From Strongyloides papillosus (taxonomy: Eukaryota; Nematoda; Chromadorea; Rhabditida; Strongyloididae), in assembly GCA_005656395.1 (NCBI GenBank), contig SRSI01000050.1, positions 1,178,001-1,242,000 on the forward strand: DNA of 64,000 nt, read 5' to 3'. Positions 10,950 to 23,173 of the stretch are shown here, piece by piece (position 1 is the stretch's first letter; every line of letters begins with the position of its first letter). Made by a program: the position numbers and the translations under genes. The notes below the pieces were generated by a model. It saw only the letters and a list, made by a program, of their open reading frames with translations. It did not search any database and had not been told where the DNA came from.

Positions 10950-11590
10950 GAAAATTAACAAAAATAATTTCTATCATCTTACGATTATTTTATGCATGTC
11001 TGTATAAGACAATCCATGTACAATGCATTAGGTTATTAATAATCTAAATTATTAACTTTAACAATTTTCAAATTTATCTACATAATCTTAACGAAATAAT
11101 ATTAGATATATAGAATAAATAAATAACATTAATTATAATTTCCAAAACAATCTTATCTAATAAACATAAATTTGTAGATCTAACAAGATGAACAAAGCGC
11201 AAATTGGAAATCTTTGACATTTAATCTATCTTATTTTGATTACCCATAATACTATATAAGCTGCATACAATAATAAGTTTAAACAGTTTTTATTTTAATT
11301 AAATATTATTATATATATTACTTTACGTAATCAACCATCAATCGCTTCAATCAGTAATACGTCAAAATAACATGGCTTTAATTTGTTGCGTGTAAAATTT
11401 ATTCCTAAATTAAATCTAACTTTAATATTATCAATATTTTAAAAATTTTGTCTCTTGAAAAAGAGATACTTGGAATTAATGGACATATATGTTCATTAAA
11501 AACAGTTACAAAAAATTATACGTTTGAAACGTTAAATTGCATTATTCCTTGGCTTCACGTCTCGATGTTATCAAGAAATGATAGCATATC
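10950..11590 (+). repeat. Dispersed repeat copy R3 (long subfamily)
   Basis: Module at 11449-11494 (TGTCTCTTGAAAAAGAGA). Upstream it shares with the copy at 28900 a long interior absent from the short subfamily: GTTATTAATAATCTAAATTA, CTATATAA-CATACAATAATAA, ATTTATTCCTAAATT. So there are at least two subfamilies with one shared 3' module. Confidence 0.7.
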
Positions 11591-12500
11591 AAAATAAAGA
11601 TAGAAGAGCAAGAATAAAAAACCAAGATGTGACCAAGACCACAAAATAATAATATATAAAGCATTTATTTTTACCCTTTATTAGGTTGTTTGGTAATAAT
11701 GCGTTAATAAAATATGCTAACACATTACATGGAAGTTCCATCTCGACTTTCATCGAGCTCTGGACCTTGGCTACACCATTTATCTATTAGTAAGTCCCTG
11801 AGTGAGTAAATTCATATACCTTCTAATATACTAACATTAATAAAGTTACAATCTCTAAATAGCAGACATTATTTCTAGGTCAACAAATATAACTGATAAG
11901 AATGGTTGACATAACATTTACATATTCATGCATAAACATATTATTTTCTTGAGACTTCTACGATCTTATAATCACCTTAAGAACTTTAACAATCGAAGTC
12001 ATATACCTAGTGCACAATATTTCTGTTTAAATATCAAATACATATTTCATTTACTATAAGTACTACTGATTTTTATTTTTTTACTTTTTTTTTGTCATAA
12101 ACAATTATCTGTAGATTAGCTCCTGAATGTAAAATTCATACTATCTACTACGATTTAATACAAGATTAGTAGTCAATAGTTTTATCGCACATATATTTAG
12201 TCACTTATAAACTATATAATACTATTCATTAATACTTTAAGAGGTACCATAAGGTCGATTCACATACCTCCTTTGCCAATTTTTCATCTATAGAGAATTA
12301 AGAATACCCACAGATACTATAATAGTTATAAGCCACGTTTTTATTCGTTTCATTACGATATAATATTATTGTTTAATTTGGTTCCCCATGTTGGACCCCA
12401 TTTGTTTTAATGATATAATCGGATATAATATTTCTTACTTTTGTGTATTCGTTCGCCTTCGCGATGTTGCTTAGCTTTGTGGTCATTTTTTAATTTTATT
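11591..12500. other. Gene-free stretch before a decayed Gag
   Basis: AT-rich. At about 12381 is GGTTCCCCATG followed by TTGGACCCCATTTG, the sort of junction expected between an LTR end and a primer-binding site. This is only suggestive, and no primer tRNA can be named. Confidence 0.35.
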
Positions 12501-13473
12501 ATGAAGAAATTGTTCAAGCGTACTATGAAAGTAGAGCCTAATTCGGCGTTTAAAGCAACTTACAACTTGCTGACTATCAAATGGAAGCAAGAGCAAAAAG
12601 AAACGCGAAATTTACCTCAAAGCAAACAAGAAAAGGTCACCGAACCAACTGAAAGAGCTTCAATCGTTATTTGACAAGTATGGAATTGATATAATCAAAT
12701 TTGAAATCCAATACCCTTTACCCCTATTGACAAATGTTGATATTGATCTAGATATACCAACACATGAAAAGAAGCTAGACGATGTTTTCAGAAAAGAAAT
12801 TGGGAAGGTCATACCGTTATTACGTGATTTTACCATAACGGGATTAGAGAAATATGTCAAAACAATGGAGAAAGCCCTTTTATCACTGGCAAAAAACCCG
12901 ATACGTTACGCAGCGCTGGACCGTATTGCCGGGCCGTGTCTTCCAGCTTTACTAAGAAAAGACAGAGGCATGATTACCTCATACTACAACTTATTTCTCA
13001 ACCGAAACGGAGGTGCTCACGCAACATTACTGGAAACACTGGAAGGAATGATAGTACTTATGGAAGATGATGGTCATAGAGCAAGATTAGGAGCAAAGGC
13101 ACAACCTCCCCGTCAAGGAGACTCTGCCATTGGCTCTTACATTCAGATATTCAATGACTTCTTATCCCGCATCGATGGAATAAGGATGGATTCGTTAGAG
13201 ACGGCAGCCAACACACCACTAAGAAATGAACGTAGACGTCAATTTATTAATGGACTTCAGGATACATTGCGAAAAAATGTCACTCAGCCTGATTATGAAG
13301 CTGAATGGCATGCATTTACCCAAGCTTATGTTGCCGGATTTACACGTTTATATCCAAACCAACTGTTATTTGGCATTCAAAAAGCTGTAAAATCCCAATC
13401 CTTCTCCACTTTTCGTGATCAACATCATCGTCAACATGTAATAGAAATTGATCGACATGAAAATAATAAATAA
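12501..13473 (+). pseudogene. Retrotransposon Gag-like ORF, frameshifted
   Basis: A short ORF starting at ATG 12501 (MKKLFKRTMK, with FKATYNLLTIKWKQEQKE) passes into a second frame between about 12580 and 12640. That second frame then runs openly to 13473. The long part is a helical capsid-like protein with LRKNVTQPDYEAEWHAF near the end. It looks like an LTR-element Gag by position, size (about 320 codons) and character, not by a diagnostic motif. No zinc knuckle is seen. No pol follows, so the element is truncated after gag. The frameshift makes it a pseudogene unless it is programmed. Confidence 0.5.
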
Positions 13474-13659
13474 AAGAATATCAATAATCAAGACTGAAGA
13501 CAAAAGACTATTTAAATAATTTATACATTTCTTATCTATTCTTGAGTATTATAAAAGTAAAATAAAACATATGATAGCCGGGCATTTCTCGGTTGTTAAT
13601 AAACAATATACATACTTGTGTGTACTATATTTATATTTCATAACAAACATCATCATCAA

Positions 13660-13983
13660 AAGAACTTCAATGACAATAAATTTAGAAAACCAACCTCTAC
13701 ACACCTGCCACTAAAGCTTCTCAATCACAAAAATGACCAAATGTAGTCTCGTGGTTATACCAATGGTCACAACTGAAAGCCACAGTTCCAGAAAGCGAAC
13801 CCCTCTAATTCCATAGCTAAGAAAATTCACAACGTAGAAGCCGAATTAAGTAGACAATCAGCCTTATTGAAAACAATTTCTACGAAACTCTCGTTATTCG
13901 ACATTGGATGTGGTTTTCTTACTCTGGTAACGCTATGTTGTTTAGTTATAGGAGCTGCTGTAAGTTGGGATTGTAAAGAGTAA
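13660..13983 (+). pseudogene. Broken ORF ending in a single membrane segment
   Basis: Three short overlapping frames can be followed after gag. The last codes for a helical stretch (VEAELSRQSALLKTISTKL) and a hydrophobic segment (GFLTLVTLCCLVIGAA) before the stop at 13983. Stops separate the pieces. A coil next to a transmembrane helix would fit a small membrane or envelope-like protein, but the identity is unknown. The two-exon gene at 29923-30345 has a comparable size and a coil plus one membrane helix in the other order. Confidence 0.35.
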
Positions 13984-14479
13984 ATTTTAATTTATTGGTT
14001 CCAAACTATAAAAGAACAATTAAATATACATAAAAATATTATTAATAAAGCATATAAAAATTAATTAAATGTATAAATGACATAATATTCATAATTGTTC
14101 CTTCTTGATCAGTGAACCATTTCTGATCAAGCATTCGTCATGAGATTGTTCTTTACTATAATTTAATTGTAGTATTTCTTAGAAATTTCTTTAATATTAT
14201 TATTATCCAAATTAAACAAAATTTTTACTTTAAAGCTTGTAACATTTTTGTTTATAAATAAGCTATTTTTTTAAAATTAATAATTATTACAAAATTTTAT
14301 AAGATAATATCGTACAGTTTTATCATAAGAATTTTGTAAAAAATGTATGAAACACTATATGCAAAAAAAGTTCATCTCATTATTACCTAAACTACACATT
14401 AAATTTTTTAATAAAATGACATATGCAGTTTCTATTAAAATGTATCTGTCAATTTAGACCAAACTGCTAATGTTAATTT
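13984..14479. other. AT-rich stretch without genes
   Basis: No coding frame. Contains a short GATCA-centred repetition near 14110-14130 (TTGATCAGTGAACC and CTGATCAAG). Confidence 0.4.
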
Positions 14480-14760
14480 AGTATAGATTTCTCTCCACGT
14501 GGAGACACGATCAGATTTTGTGTGCATCTTATATAAAATTATATAAGACGACCTCATATCACATATATAGCCATCTTACAAATATCTTACGCAGATCTGC
14601 ACAAGACAATTTATTTACCCCGCATCCGGTGTATATAAAACGTATTCCTAAATTGATCCTAATTAAATTTTCTAATAACTTAAAAAATTGTTGTCTCTTG
14701 AAAAAGAGATACTTGGAATTAATGAATATATAAGTTCATCAAAAATTATCATGAAAAATA
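14480..14760 (+). repeat. Dispersed repeat copy R4 (short, truncated)
   Basis: Contains the TCTTACGCAGATCTGCACAAG dyad region and the module at 14692-14737. The second palindrome is weakened here (GAATATATAAGTTC). It is cut off soon after the module by an LTR-like segment. Confidence 0.7.
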
Positions 14761-14774
14761 ATAAATGTGTAAAT

Positions 14775-15000
14775 CGTTGTGGTTCTAAGGTATAGCGGTT
14801 AATAGATTTTATAATAAGATAAGGAAGTTTATTAACATCATACTAATTTTATCAACAATTTATAACAATAAAACTGTATTATTTTAGAGTTTTCTTCCTT
14901 ATGTCCGCAGAATTTCCGGAGGCGTTGAAGGCGGGGACTTGTTATATAATTTTTTTTCTTTCAAATTTTTATTTTCTGGGCTGAACTTCGCTTCTCTTCA
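14775..15000 (-). repeat. LTR-like segment, minus orientation
   Basis: Ends on the minus strand with ATTAACCGCTATACCTTAGAA, the same terminal motif as the LTR at 2376-2610 (TTAACCGCTACACTATAACG). It lies where the 3' LTR of the minus-strand element whose integrase is at 16905-17510 would be expected. Confidence 0.4.
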
Positions 15001-15212
15001 CTGAATCTCAAACTTCCGTTTGAAATCTTATTTCGTGATTTGCGTAAGCTTGTTGAGACTTTTTGATAAAGCTTAAATATTCTTTTAGTGTGAGTGTAAA
15101 CGCCTAGATTGAAGTTGCTGTTGTTCTAGCGTAGGCATGGGTGAGATTTGTTATCCCTTATATGTAAAATTTTTGTATACTTTTCCTCGAGGTACTCGTC
15201 CCTTCCCTATAA

Positions 15213-15224
15213 AAAGATGTCCTC
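15213..15224 (+). promoter_or_regulatory. TATA box upstream of the retroelement accessory ORF
   Basis: CCCTATAAAAAG, followed by a pyrimidine-rich leader, about 340 bases before ATG 15552. It suggests the antisense accessory gene once had its own promoter at the element's 3' end. Confidence 0.35.
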
Positions 15225-15551
15225 ACCTTCTTAAGAGTTGGTGTTTTTCAAATTCTTTTCTGATAATAACTTTTTCTTAAAGTAATTTTTTTTAGATTGT
15301 TTTTGTTTCCGTCTTTTGAGATTTTCGTGTTGGTGTAATTTCAAAGTTATTTATGATTTTATTTCTTACTTTATCTATATTAATGAATTTATTATTATTC
15401 AATTATATGTATCTTGTATTTAGTGTGCTTTGATTTATTAATAGGGGCTACTTTACATAGGGGTATTAAATGCCTTAGCTACTGCTCATCTATAATTAAA
15501 ATCTTATATTAGCTGGTTCTATTTCAAATATTGAATTCAACGATTTCTATT

Positions 15552-16471
15552 ATGGATATCGTTAAGGATTGACCCTGTAGCCTTCTTGTGGAGGACCCTC
15601 TTTTCAAAAGTGAAGCGATTCGCTACATCAGAAGATTGAAGAGAGACTCTCACTCTGTAGAATCTCACCTCTTGTTGGAGAAACTTAGTCATGAAACGCC
15701 AGCAGAACTTCCCGCTTACATGTGGGATGAATCTTTTAAGCTATGGGAGCGCTTCTGTACGGCTCAACCTTACAGTGATTTTAAAGAACGTCTCTACATG
15801 GGGGAATGTGCCTTGGAGGATACATTCTCATACTTGTATTTTATTTTGGAGAGCCCTAATATTGGAGACTTGTATGCTAAAATGAATTATTCTTCCTACT
15901 TTGTGAACGCGACAATCTTCTTGGATAATGTAGAAGATTGTCCCGTTGTATTTCCTGCTGAAAATATGCCTTCTCTAAAAGGATTAGCTATCAGCAGCGC
16001 ATCCTATTATTCTTTTGGGGGCACACTTCCGCCTACATTGGAGGTGTTAGCTATTGACAATGGAATTTATCCGGAGTGCTCCATAAACTTCGGCGAGCTG
16101 TTGGAGGGGCTTGATCAGTTAAGAGTATCATAGTCATGAACTGTTCCATTACCAGCCAAATTGACGATATTGATAAGTCGCTGCCATCACTAGAAGCCTT
16201 CATCTGTCGTGGTACGACCAATGATTGTATTTGCCAGGAGCGAGTTTGCTCGCTCCTTCCTAACATGCTGGGGATGTTACCAGCAAAGAATAGTTTCTTG
16301 GGCTATACTACCTGGGTGGGTCACGTTTACTACCGTGACATGAACATTCTCTCAGAGATTTGTGAAGTCTCTCTACCTGAGAGATATCAAAATCGTTTGA
16401 ACTTTCTGCAAGCTGAAGAACAAATGGCCTTCAAAGCAGAAAACAACAGTTATTTTAATGAATATCCGTAA
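15552..16471 (+). pseudogene. Retroelement-associated LRR-like/Cys protein, two lesions
   Basis: Related to 7778-8881. From ATG 15552 the frame meets TGA at 15570, continues openly to TAG 16131, and the homologous remainder is in another frame up to 16471. Landmarks are FPAENMPSLKGLAIS, LPPTLEVLAI and LDQLRV before the shift, and MNCSITSQIDDID and the Cys cluster CRGTTNDCICQ after it. The order (strand, strand, Cys cluster) matches the intact protein: VPNLKQLKV, LPEHLRVVWL, LSELTVLVV, CKAPDCKC. An intact ancestor would have been about 305 residues. It is convergent with the integrase remnant at 16905-17510. Confidence 0.65.
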
Positions 16472-16904
16472 ATAACATCTCTTTGTTCTTTTTTTTTCTT
16501 TATAATTGTCTTTTTTTCTTTAAATAAAAATTTCTTTTATCTCTTTTAAATAAAATGTTTTTGAATATTTGCCTTTATTTGCTATATGTTATAACTTTAG
16601 ACACTCTTCACTAATTTTCTTGTTGTTGATTAAAACGTAATGAATTTTTGACATTTGTTGTCACTTTCAGATTTTCTTTTGTTAATTTAATTTTACATTT
16701 TGCAATTAGGTCTAGCTAAAATTTTTCCGACAGCTGAATGTTTATTGTGTAGGAGAAATAACTGTTATGATAATTAGTCTAAATGAATTAATGGTAGGTA
16801 TTAGATTGTTTTATGTTAGTAATAATAATAATGTTTATATTAGTAAGGGTAATAGAGAGAATGATTTATTGTTGATGTTTCCATCATTCCATTTGGGTTT
16901 TATA

Positions 16905-17510
16905 ATGTTTTAGCTGTCTTATATGAGCATAGGTATATACTCTTTCTCCCTTAATGTGTCTATGTATTATTCTTCCAGCATTGGAAACTTTGCTTAATTT
17001 ACAGTCTTCTGTTTCGTTATTAATTTCCATTATACAATATGGTCCTTCATATCGTTTATATAGTTTCTTTTTGTTTTCTACTTTATCTAGTATTGCATGT
17101 AGTACTAGATCTCCGTCTTTGAAATTGTGGGTCTTTTTAATCTCTTGTTTTTCTCTATGTTTGTTCAGCTTTTCTTTAACTTTTGTTATTATTTCGTCGT
17201 GACTGACTAGTGTTTCTGGTTGATTATGGAGAGAATATCAACCGCTACATTTTTAACTCTCTTATGCATCAGCTCAAATAGTTTTTGATTGGTGGTGGAG
17301 TGTATTTGGTTATTGTAAACTCATATTATAGTGGGGATTATGATATCCCAGTTTTCTTCTGCTTGGTAACAGGCTATTGTTTCATTAATAGTCCTGTTGG
17401 ATCGTTCAACGAGCCCATTGATGTCGTGGCTATACGCAATAGATGTTTGAATTCCAACGTTCTAATTTTTCATAAAATCGTTAAATAATTTTGATATAAA
17501 ATATCTTGCA
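16905..17510 (-). pseudogene. Ty3/gypsy-like integrase remnant (family A)
   Basis: Minus-strand pieces: the end of the DDE core (INGLVERSNRTINETIA), a connecting segment with stops, then after a frameshift LVSHDEIITKVKEKL, GDLVLHAILDKV, YEGPYCIMEI and AHIRQLKHY. Closely related to 79-490. Everything upstream, including the first two catalytic Asp regions, is lost, because sequence beyond about 17520 is unrelated AT-rich DNA. Confidence 0.75.
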
Positions 17511-18589
17511 TTGTCCAAACGTACAAACAGGAATTTTCTATTCTAAAACAAACAATATTGTATATTTAAGTATAAAAATCGCACAAGTCGCATCTGATTA
17601 GATAGAATTTTTAAAGATATGTTATATTTAAATTTTTTGTTAAAATAAATATTTTTTACAAAAAATAAAATTGTGTAGATATAATAATTTACCGCTCAGA
17701 TTTAAATTGAGAGAATAGAATTTTTAAAATTAATTTGCACGAAAACTCGTCGCAATTATTCAAACGACGGAAGAGTTAATAATTTAACGTAGTAAATTCT
17801 TCAATTGTTTAATTCTTCTGTACTTTTGTTTGGAATTTTAATATTAAAAAGTGTCATATTAACTTTTTTTACGTATTAACATTTAAATAGAAAAATTGTT
17901 AATCTTCACAAAGTATATGATGAAACAAAAGTTCAAGAAAGTTAAACTTGTTTTGCTATTAATAAAAAGAAATAACAAGAAAACAACGAAAAAATAATAA
18001 ATATTAATGAAGATTAGTGGATCTGAAATAATGTTTGTGAAGAAGTAGGTTGTCTTTCTAAATTAACCATTTAGCTAGATAGAAATTAAGAAGTATGGAT
18101 CTACATAATTTTTATTTAAAAAAAGTAGTGTTTTTAATACAAAATGTTAATGTTAATGAAATACAGATACAAAAAAGACCTTTAAATTAAGACTGTGTCT
18201 TTAAACATTACCCAAGCAACTAAAAAGTCTGTAAATAATAGAATATAAATCATTAATTTTTAGGAAATTAAAACTTTTTTAATTCATATAGAATGTATGT
18301 AATTTTTAAAAAGTCTATAAAATTTTCCATTTAATTTTATCGCTTATTAATTTTGCGATAGTTAATTTTTTTTGAATATTTGAAGAAGGATATAATTTTT
18401 AGAAATGTTTGATATAGATGTAAAATAAATTTATGTTTGTTAATTAAATATAAAAAATCATATCCTCCCAAAATTTTTTAAGTGCCATGTTTTGAGACAG
18501 AAAATTTCTGTGTGTTAAAAAGTTTTTTTAAATATTTTAAAGGCTTTTTGAACGATAATTACAAGTAAATTTTATTATCAAAACACGGA
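17511..18589. other. AT-rich stretch without genes
   Basis: No coding frame longer than chance, and no repeat module. Confidence 0.5.
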
Positions 18590-19360
18590 AACAAAATTAT
18601 TGCAATACATCATACAGCAAAATCTTATACTTTACCAAACTTTTTAACAGAAAATATTTTCTTTCTAGAATATTTTAGGAACTTCATTTAAGTGACACTT
18701 TTTTGGTATAAAAACAATAATAATTAAAAAATACCTATTTTTTTTGTTGTAAAGTTTAGAATATTATGCATAGTTAATCTCAATGAAAAAACATTCCAGC
18801 TTATGTAGCTAGCTATATAAGAATGGTTGAGTGTTCCCTTCACCGCAAAAAACAATCGATCTACCGTAGATTGGGCTATTAAAAATTTTTCTTTACTTCC
18901 TTATTTTAAATATAAAAATTTTATCTCGTTTAGCTTATTTTCACCTTCAAAAATTTAAAAGATTATTTCTATCATTTTACCTGTACTTAATGCATAATTA
19001 TATAAGATGACCTTATTTTCCGTACATAGTCATCTTACAAATATTTTATGCAAATCTGCGTAGGACAATTCATCTACTTTGCATTCGGTGCATATAAAAA
19101 TTATTTCTAAATTTATCCTAACTTTTATATTTTAATGACTTTAAAAATTAATGTCTCTTGAAAAAGAGATACTTGGAATTAATGAACATATATGTTCATC
19201 AAAATTAATTTGAAAAATCATAAATAGTAAATATTGAATCGTATTTTTTTGTGACTTCATGTCTCAATGATTTTTTCAATTTTGTTGAAAAAATGTTCTA
19301 CATTTATTTTACAGTTTAGAGTATTTTGTAATTGATATTATTCAATTTCCAGTGTTGTTG
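18590..19360 (+). repeat. Dispersed repeat copy R5, fullest copy
   Basis: Module at 19152-19197. Here the second palindrome is perfect (GAACATATATGTTC). It carries both the upstream body shared with 4898-5560 and a downstream tail (GTTGAAAAAATGTTC, CATTTATTTTACAGTTTA) shared with 25440-25640 and with the inverted copy at 2640. Confidence 0.75.
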
Positions 19361-19535
19361 TCTTATAAAGACGTATATGAAAAAAAAAACTGAACTATAT
19401 AAAGAAATAGGAGTTGTGATTTACCTAGTAGTACTCATTTTGTAATCCGAGAAAATAGTATACAATTTACAAATTAATAAACAAGACCAGAAATCTGATA
19501 TATACAAAGAAGAAACCAAATAAACAAAACCCCAC

Positions 19536-19855
19536 TATAAAAGGGGAAGAAGAAAGCAATCCAGGGGAGAAGCAGAAGGGAGAGGAGCTCATGGAAGAAC
19601 CGTCTGGAAGAGTATTATGTTATTATTAATATATTTAGATGCTATTGTTATTGACCTTTATGTTAATAAAAACCGTTAAGTAATTACAAAATATCCCTTA
19701 AAAAAATCCTTAACCGGAATACAATTTGTTAAGAATTGCCAATTTCTGAAGAACATTTAATCCTGGCGAAGTTAAAATAGAATAAAGTAATTGTTAATTT
19801 CTATTTTTAGGAATCCTTTAGGGGTTCCCGCAATCCTTCTGAATTACACAGGAAT
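19536..19855 (+). repeat. LTR-like segment
   Basis: TATA box TATAAAAGGGG at 19536, a poly(A)-signal-like AATAAAAACC near 19662, and an end of the GAATCC...CTGAATTACACA type near 19850, a diverged form of the GAATCC...GGATTACA end at 24834. It precedes the plus-strand pol remnant at 20107 and could be its 5' LTR or an unrelated solo copy. Confidence 0.4.
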
Positions 19856-20106
19856 TATTACATTTTTTGCAGCGTTTCGACGGAATGAAAGGTATTGTTG
19901 CCTGTTAAATGAGACACTTGTAAAGATAATTCTTTTACACGTACTTTAGGGCATGAAGGTATTTCAATCAACTTTGTGTAATTATTTTTTACTTATTTGT
20001 TATCATGTTGTAAATTAGTTACTATAAAATAAATGTATAACTTTATTGAAATTAATATTGTTTAAAAGGTGAAAAAGAGATATAAAAACAAATCAAAGAC
20101 ATGCTA

Positions 20107-22733
20107 AAACATTACATGGTTGAACCATCTCGAACACTATATCGTTTGCGCAATAATTTAGTAAAGAAAAGAAATAATGAATAGTGATTTGTGGTAAAGT
20201 ATAGATTAATTAATAAATTCATACAACCTAAAAGCCATCACATTTCTAGAATAGATAGTATACTTGATAAAGCATCAGGAAACCAATTCTACACATCGTG
20301 AAAATTAAAAAATGAATTTCCCCAATTGACTCTTGGTAAATCTAGTAGATATCTAACAAGCTTTCCAACACCTATAGGAATTTTGCAATATAAACAAATT
20401 CCCATGGGTTTAGTTGGTAGCCCAGACTTTTTCAACCACGTTATAGAAAAAGTCTCTAGTACTGAGAATGATTTTGTCTATTTGGATGACATTTTTTTCA
20501 CTAATAATACAATTGATGCTCACCTAGATAACATTAAAAACGCGTTAGAAAAGGCCAATAACCTTGGTCTGCGCTTCTCTCTTAGCAAGTGTTTGTTTTT
20601 TCAAAAATTTTTTGAATATTTAGGTTTCATCATCAGTAGTAAAGATGTTAGACCAAATTCCACTAAAACAACCGCTTTAAATAAGAAAGAAATGCTAAAA
20701 AACGAAAGAGAGCTTTGATCGTTTCTAGGAGCCGCAAATTATTACAGAAAACATATACCTAACTATAGCAAAGTAGCACATATTTTATATGATGCTACAA
20801 ACAACTTTATTTGGACTAGTAAACATACTTTAGCCTTTAATAATCTTAAGAAAGCAATAATAGAGCTATGCACGTTAGCACCTCTAAATTTAGCAGATAG
20901 TTTTACAATTTTAACAGACGCATTTATACAAGGACTAGGAGCTTCTTTAATGCAGCAAGGCAGACCCATCGCGTTTGCTTCTAGGACTTTAAAAAAATCG
21001 GAAGCAATGTACGCGCCCGTACAATTGGAAGCAATAGGATTAGTCTATGCGTTGAAACAATTTTCACCTTATATTTATGGAAAAAGATCAGTTGTCTTAA
21101 CTGATCAAATAAGTTTGTTAAGTTTAATGACAAAAAAGAATGTTTCAAACATCCTTGACAGATATAAAAATTACATAATGGGATTTGACTTGGACATAAA
21201 ATATATTAAAGGTAGCAACAATATTGTTGCCGATTATCTTAGTAGAAAAGTTTTTAATATTAATTTAACTGATACATTAGAAAGCTATACAGATGTCTTA
21301 CCTAAAGTAACTACATATTTACAAAACCCTTTTGTATTAAACAACTTTCATAAATATTTAAACGAGAAAGAAAAAGATACTTTCCCCGATTGTAAAACTT
21401 CTCTTAGAGGGAAAACTAGATTATATGTCCCACAAAAATTACGTTTCATGGTTCTTACCAGATGGCATAAACATCCTTTATTAGGAAATCATAACGGCTA
21501 TGATAAAGGTGTGCCAAAATTCAAAGATACATTTCATTGGCCCGCCATTGACAATGATATCAAAAGAATTTGGTCATCTTGTTCCACCTGTTTAACGAAA
21601 AAACCTCATGGCCCGTTACAAGCTACAGTTAAGGAGAAGAAAATACCTATACCACCTTACCCCTAGCACACTTTAAGTGTCGACCATTTAGTTATTAGTG
21701 AGAATAATTATGTTTTAGTAATAATCGACGAATACAGTCGATTTGTACATCTTCACCATACCACGAACATGGGTACCTCCACGACAATAAAACTCCTAAA
21801 ATTATTCTTTTTCTTGCTTGGTTTTTCCCATACCTTAAAAACCGACAATGGTCCTGCTTTCATAGCAGACCTATTTAAAAATTTTCGTAAAACATACAAT
21901 ATTGAACATTATGCCGTATCGGCATACAACCACCAAGGAAATGGCATAGTAGAACGCTTTAACAGAGCAATACGAGAATCACTAAGAATTTATAAAGAAC
22001 AGGACATCAACGACATTATCAACTGTACACAATATGTACGCAATTTCAGTTATTCAACTAACCAAGAAGGAAAACCCAAAGAATATATTATATCTAATGC
22101 TGACAGATTTACGAATGAATTATACACAAACTTCAATCTATCTGGACGCCGTCCCCTACTTGAATTTATAAAACAACAACTTCAAATTCAGTCTTCAACA
22201 GATGACTCCAATTCTAACGAATTTGTCAAATTAAAACCTGGTACAATAGTCTACAAGAATTAGTTAACGCACACAAATACGACATACAATTCAATGGTCC
22301 TTTTAAGATTATGGAACATTTACATGGAGACACTTATTTAATAGGAAAAATAACAACCAACTCCCATAGATATACAGGACAAATGGAAAGATGCAATGCA
22401 AGATTTTTGAAATTAGCACCGGCCGTAATACAAAACACATTAAGAAATGACCTGCAAAACACTCCCGCTAGTAGTCATGAAAATAAACAATCTGAAAGTA
22501 CTATTAGTCAACCAACAGTTATAAAAAAAGGGAGAGGCAGACCAAAGAAATTAGTAACACAATTATCAAATGAAACGCCACCACCAAATACTACATTGAA
22601 TCAACAATCAAATCAAACAAAAAAAGGTTGTGGAAGATCTAAGAGAATAATACCAACCGATTCAAATAAAGATACCATCAATATCCACCTGAATTCTCCC
22701 AAAAGAGGACGTGGAAGACCAAAGAAAAATTAA
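20107..22733 (+). pseudogene. Ty3/gypsy-like pol (RT-RNase H-integrase) with AT-hook tail (family C)
   Basis: One frame can be followed from about 20107 to 22263 with in-frame stops at 20182, 20185, 20299, 20716 and 21664. A -1-type shift near 22260 then leads into the last ORF, which ends at 22733. Reverse transcriptase: SHHISRIDSILDKASG, the catalytic box VYLDD. The region of the first catalytic Asp (FYTS then TGA) is destroyed. RNase H: TILTDAFIQGLGASL. Integrase: zinc region HWPAIDNDIKRIW with CSTC, then DEYSRFVH, KTDNGPAF, and GIVERFNRAIRESL, so the DDE residues are visible. The integrase C-terminus FNGPFKIMEHLHGDTYLIG resembles family B. It is followed by about 80 polar residues with GRGRPKK, GCGRSKR and GRGRPKK, two canonical AT-hooks and one degenerate one. 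It is a decayed copy; protease and Gag are absent. Confidence 0.85.
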
Positions 22734-23173
22734 AATCTCCTTTGCTTTTACAACCCCATTGCTTACATTATTAAATTTGTTATGAACGGTTGACTGAAAA
22801 GGAACGAAAATCAATCTATTCAACAAATACAACTAAAGATCAAATAAGTACGCATGAAATACTATCAAGGTCTTCTGAAGAGTATATAAGAAATAGAATT
22901 TATATAAAATACGTGTTAGTAATTTCGGTATATCAATAAACATCTAATATAATATTAATATTTCTGCATTCATAACAAACTAAACATTTTTTTATTACAC
23001 CCCATAATGCTTACAACACACCTTTTTATAAATAATGTCATGTAGTATGATTCAATTTTGGGTAATAAAATAAGACGTGAACAAATATTATGAAACTTTA
23101 TAATTCTGAATTTCCAAACTACAATCTTCATACTTCTTATTTGGTATACAATAAAAATATTGTTATTTCTAAA

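Noticed and set aside
20716..20718. Selenocysteine or programmed readthrough of TGA in pol
   Set aside because: Five different stops, including TAG and TGA, plus a frameshift are better explained by decay; no SECIS-like structure was sought successfully.
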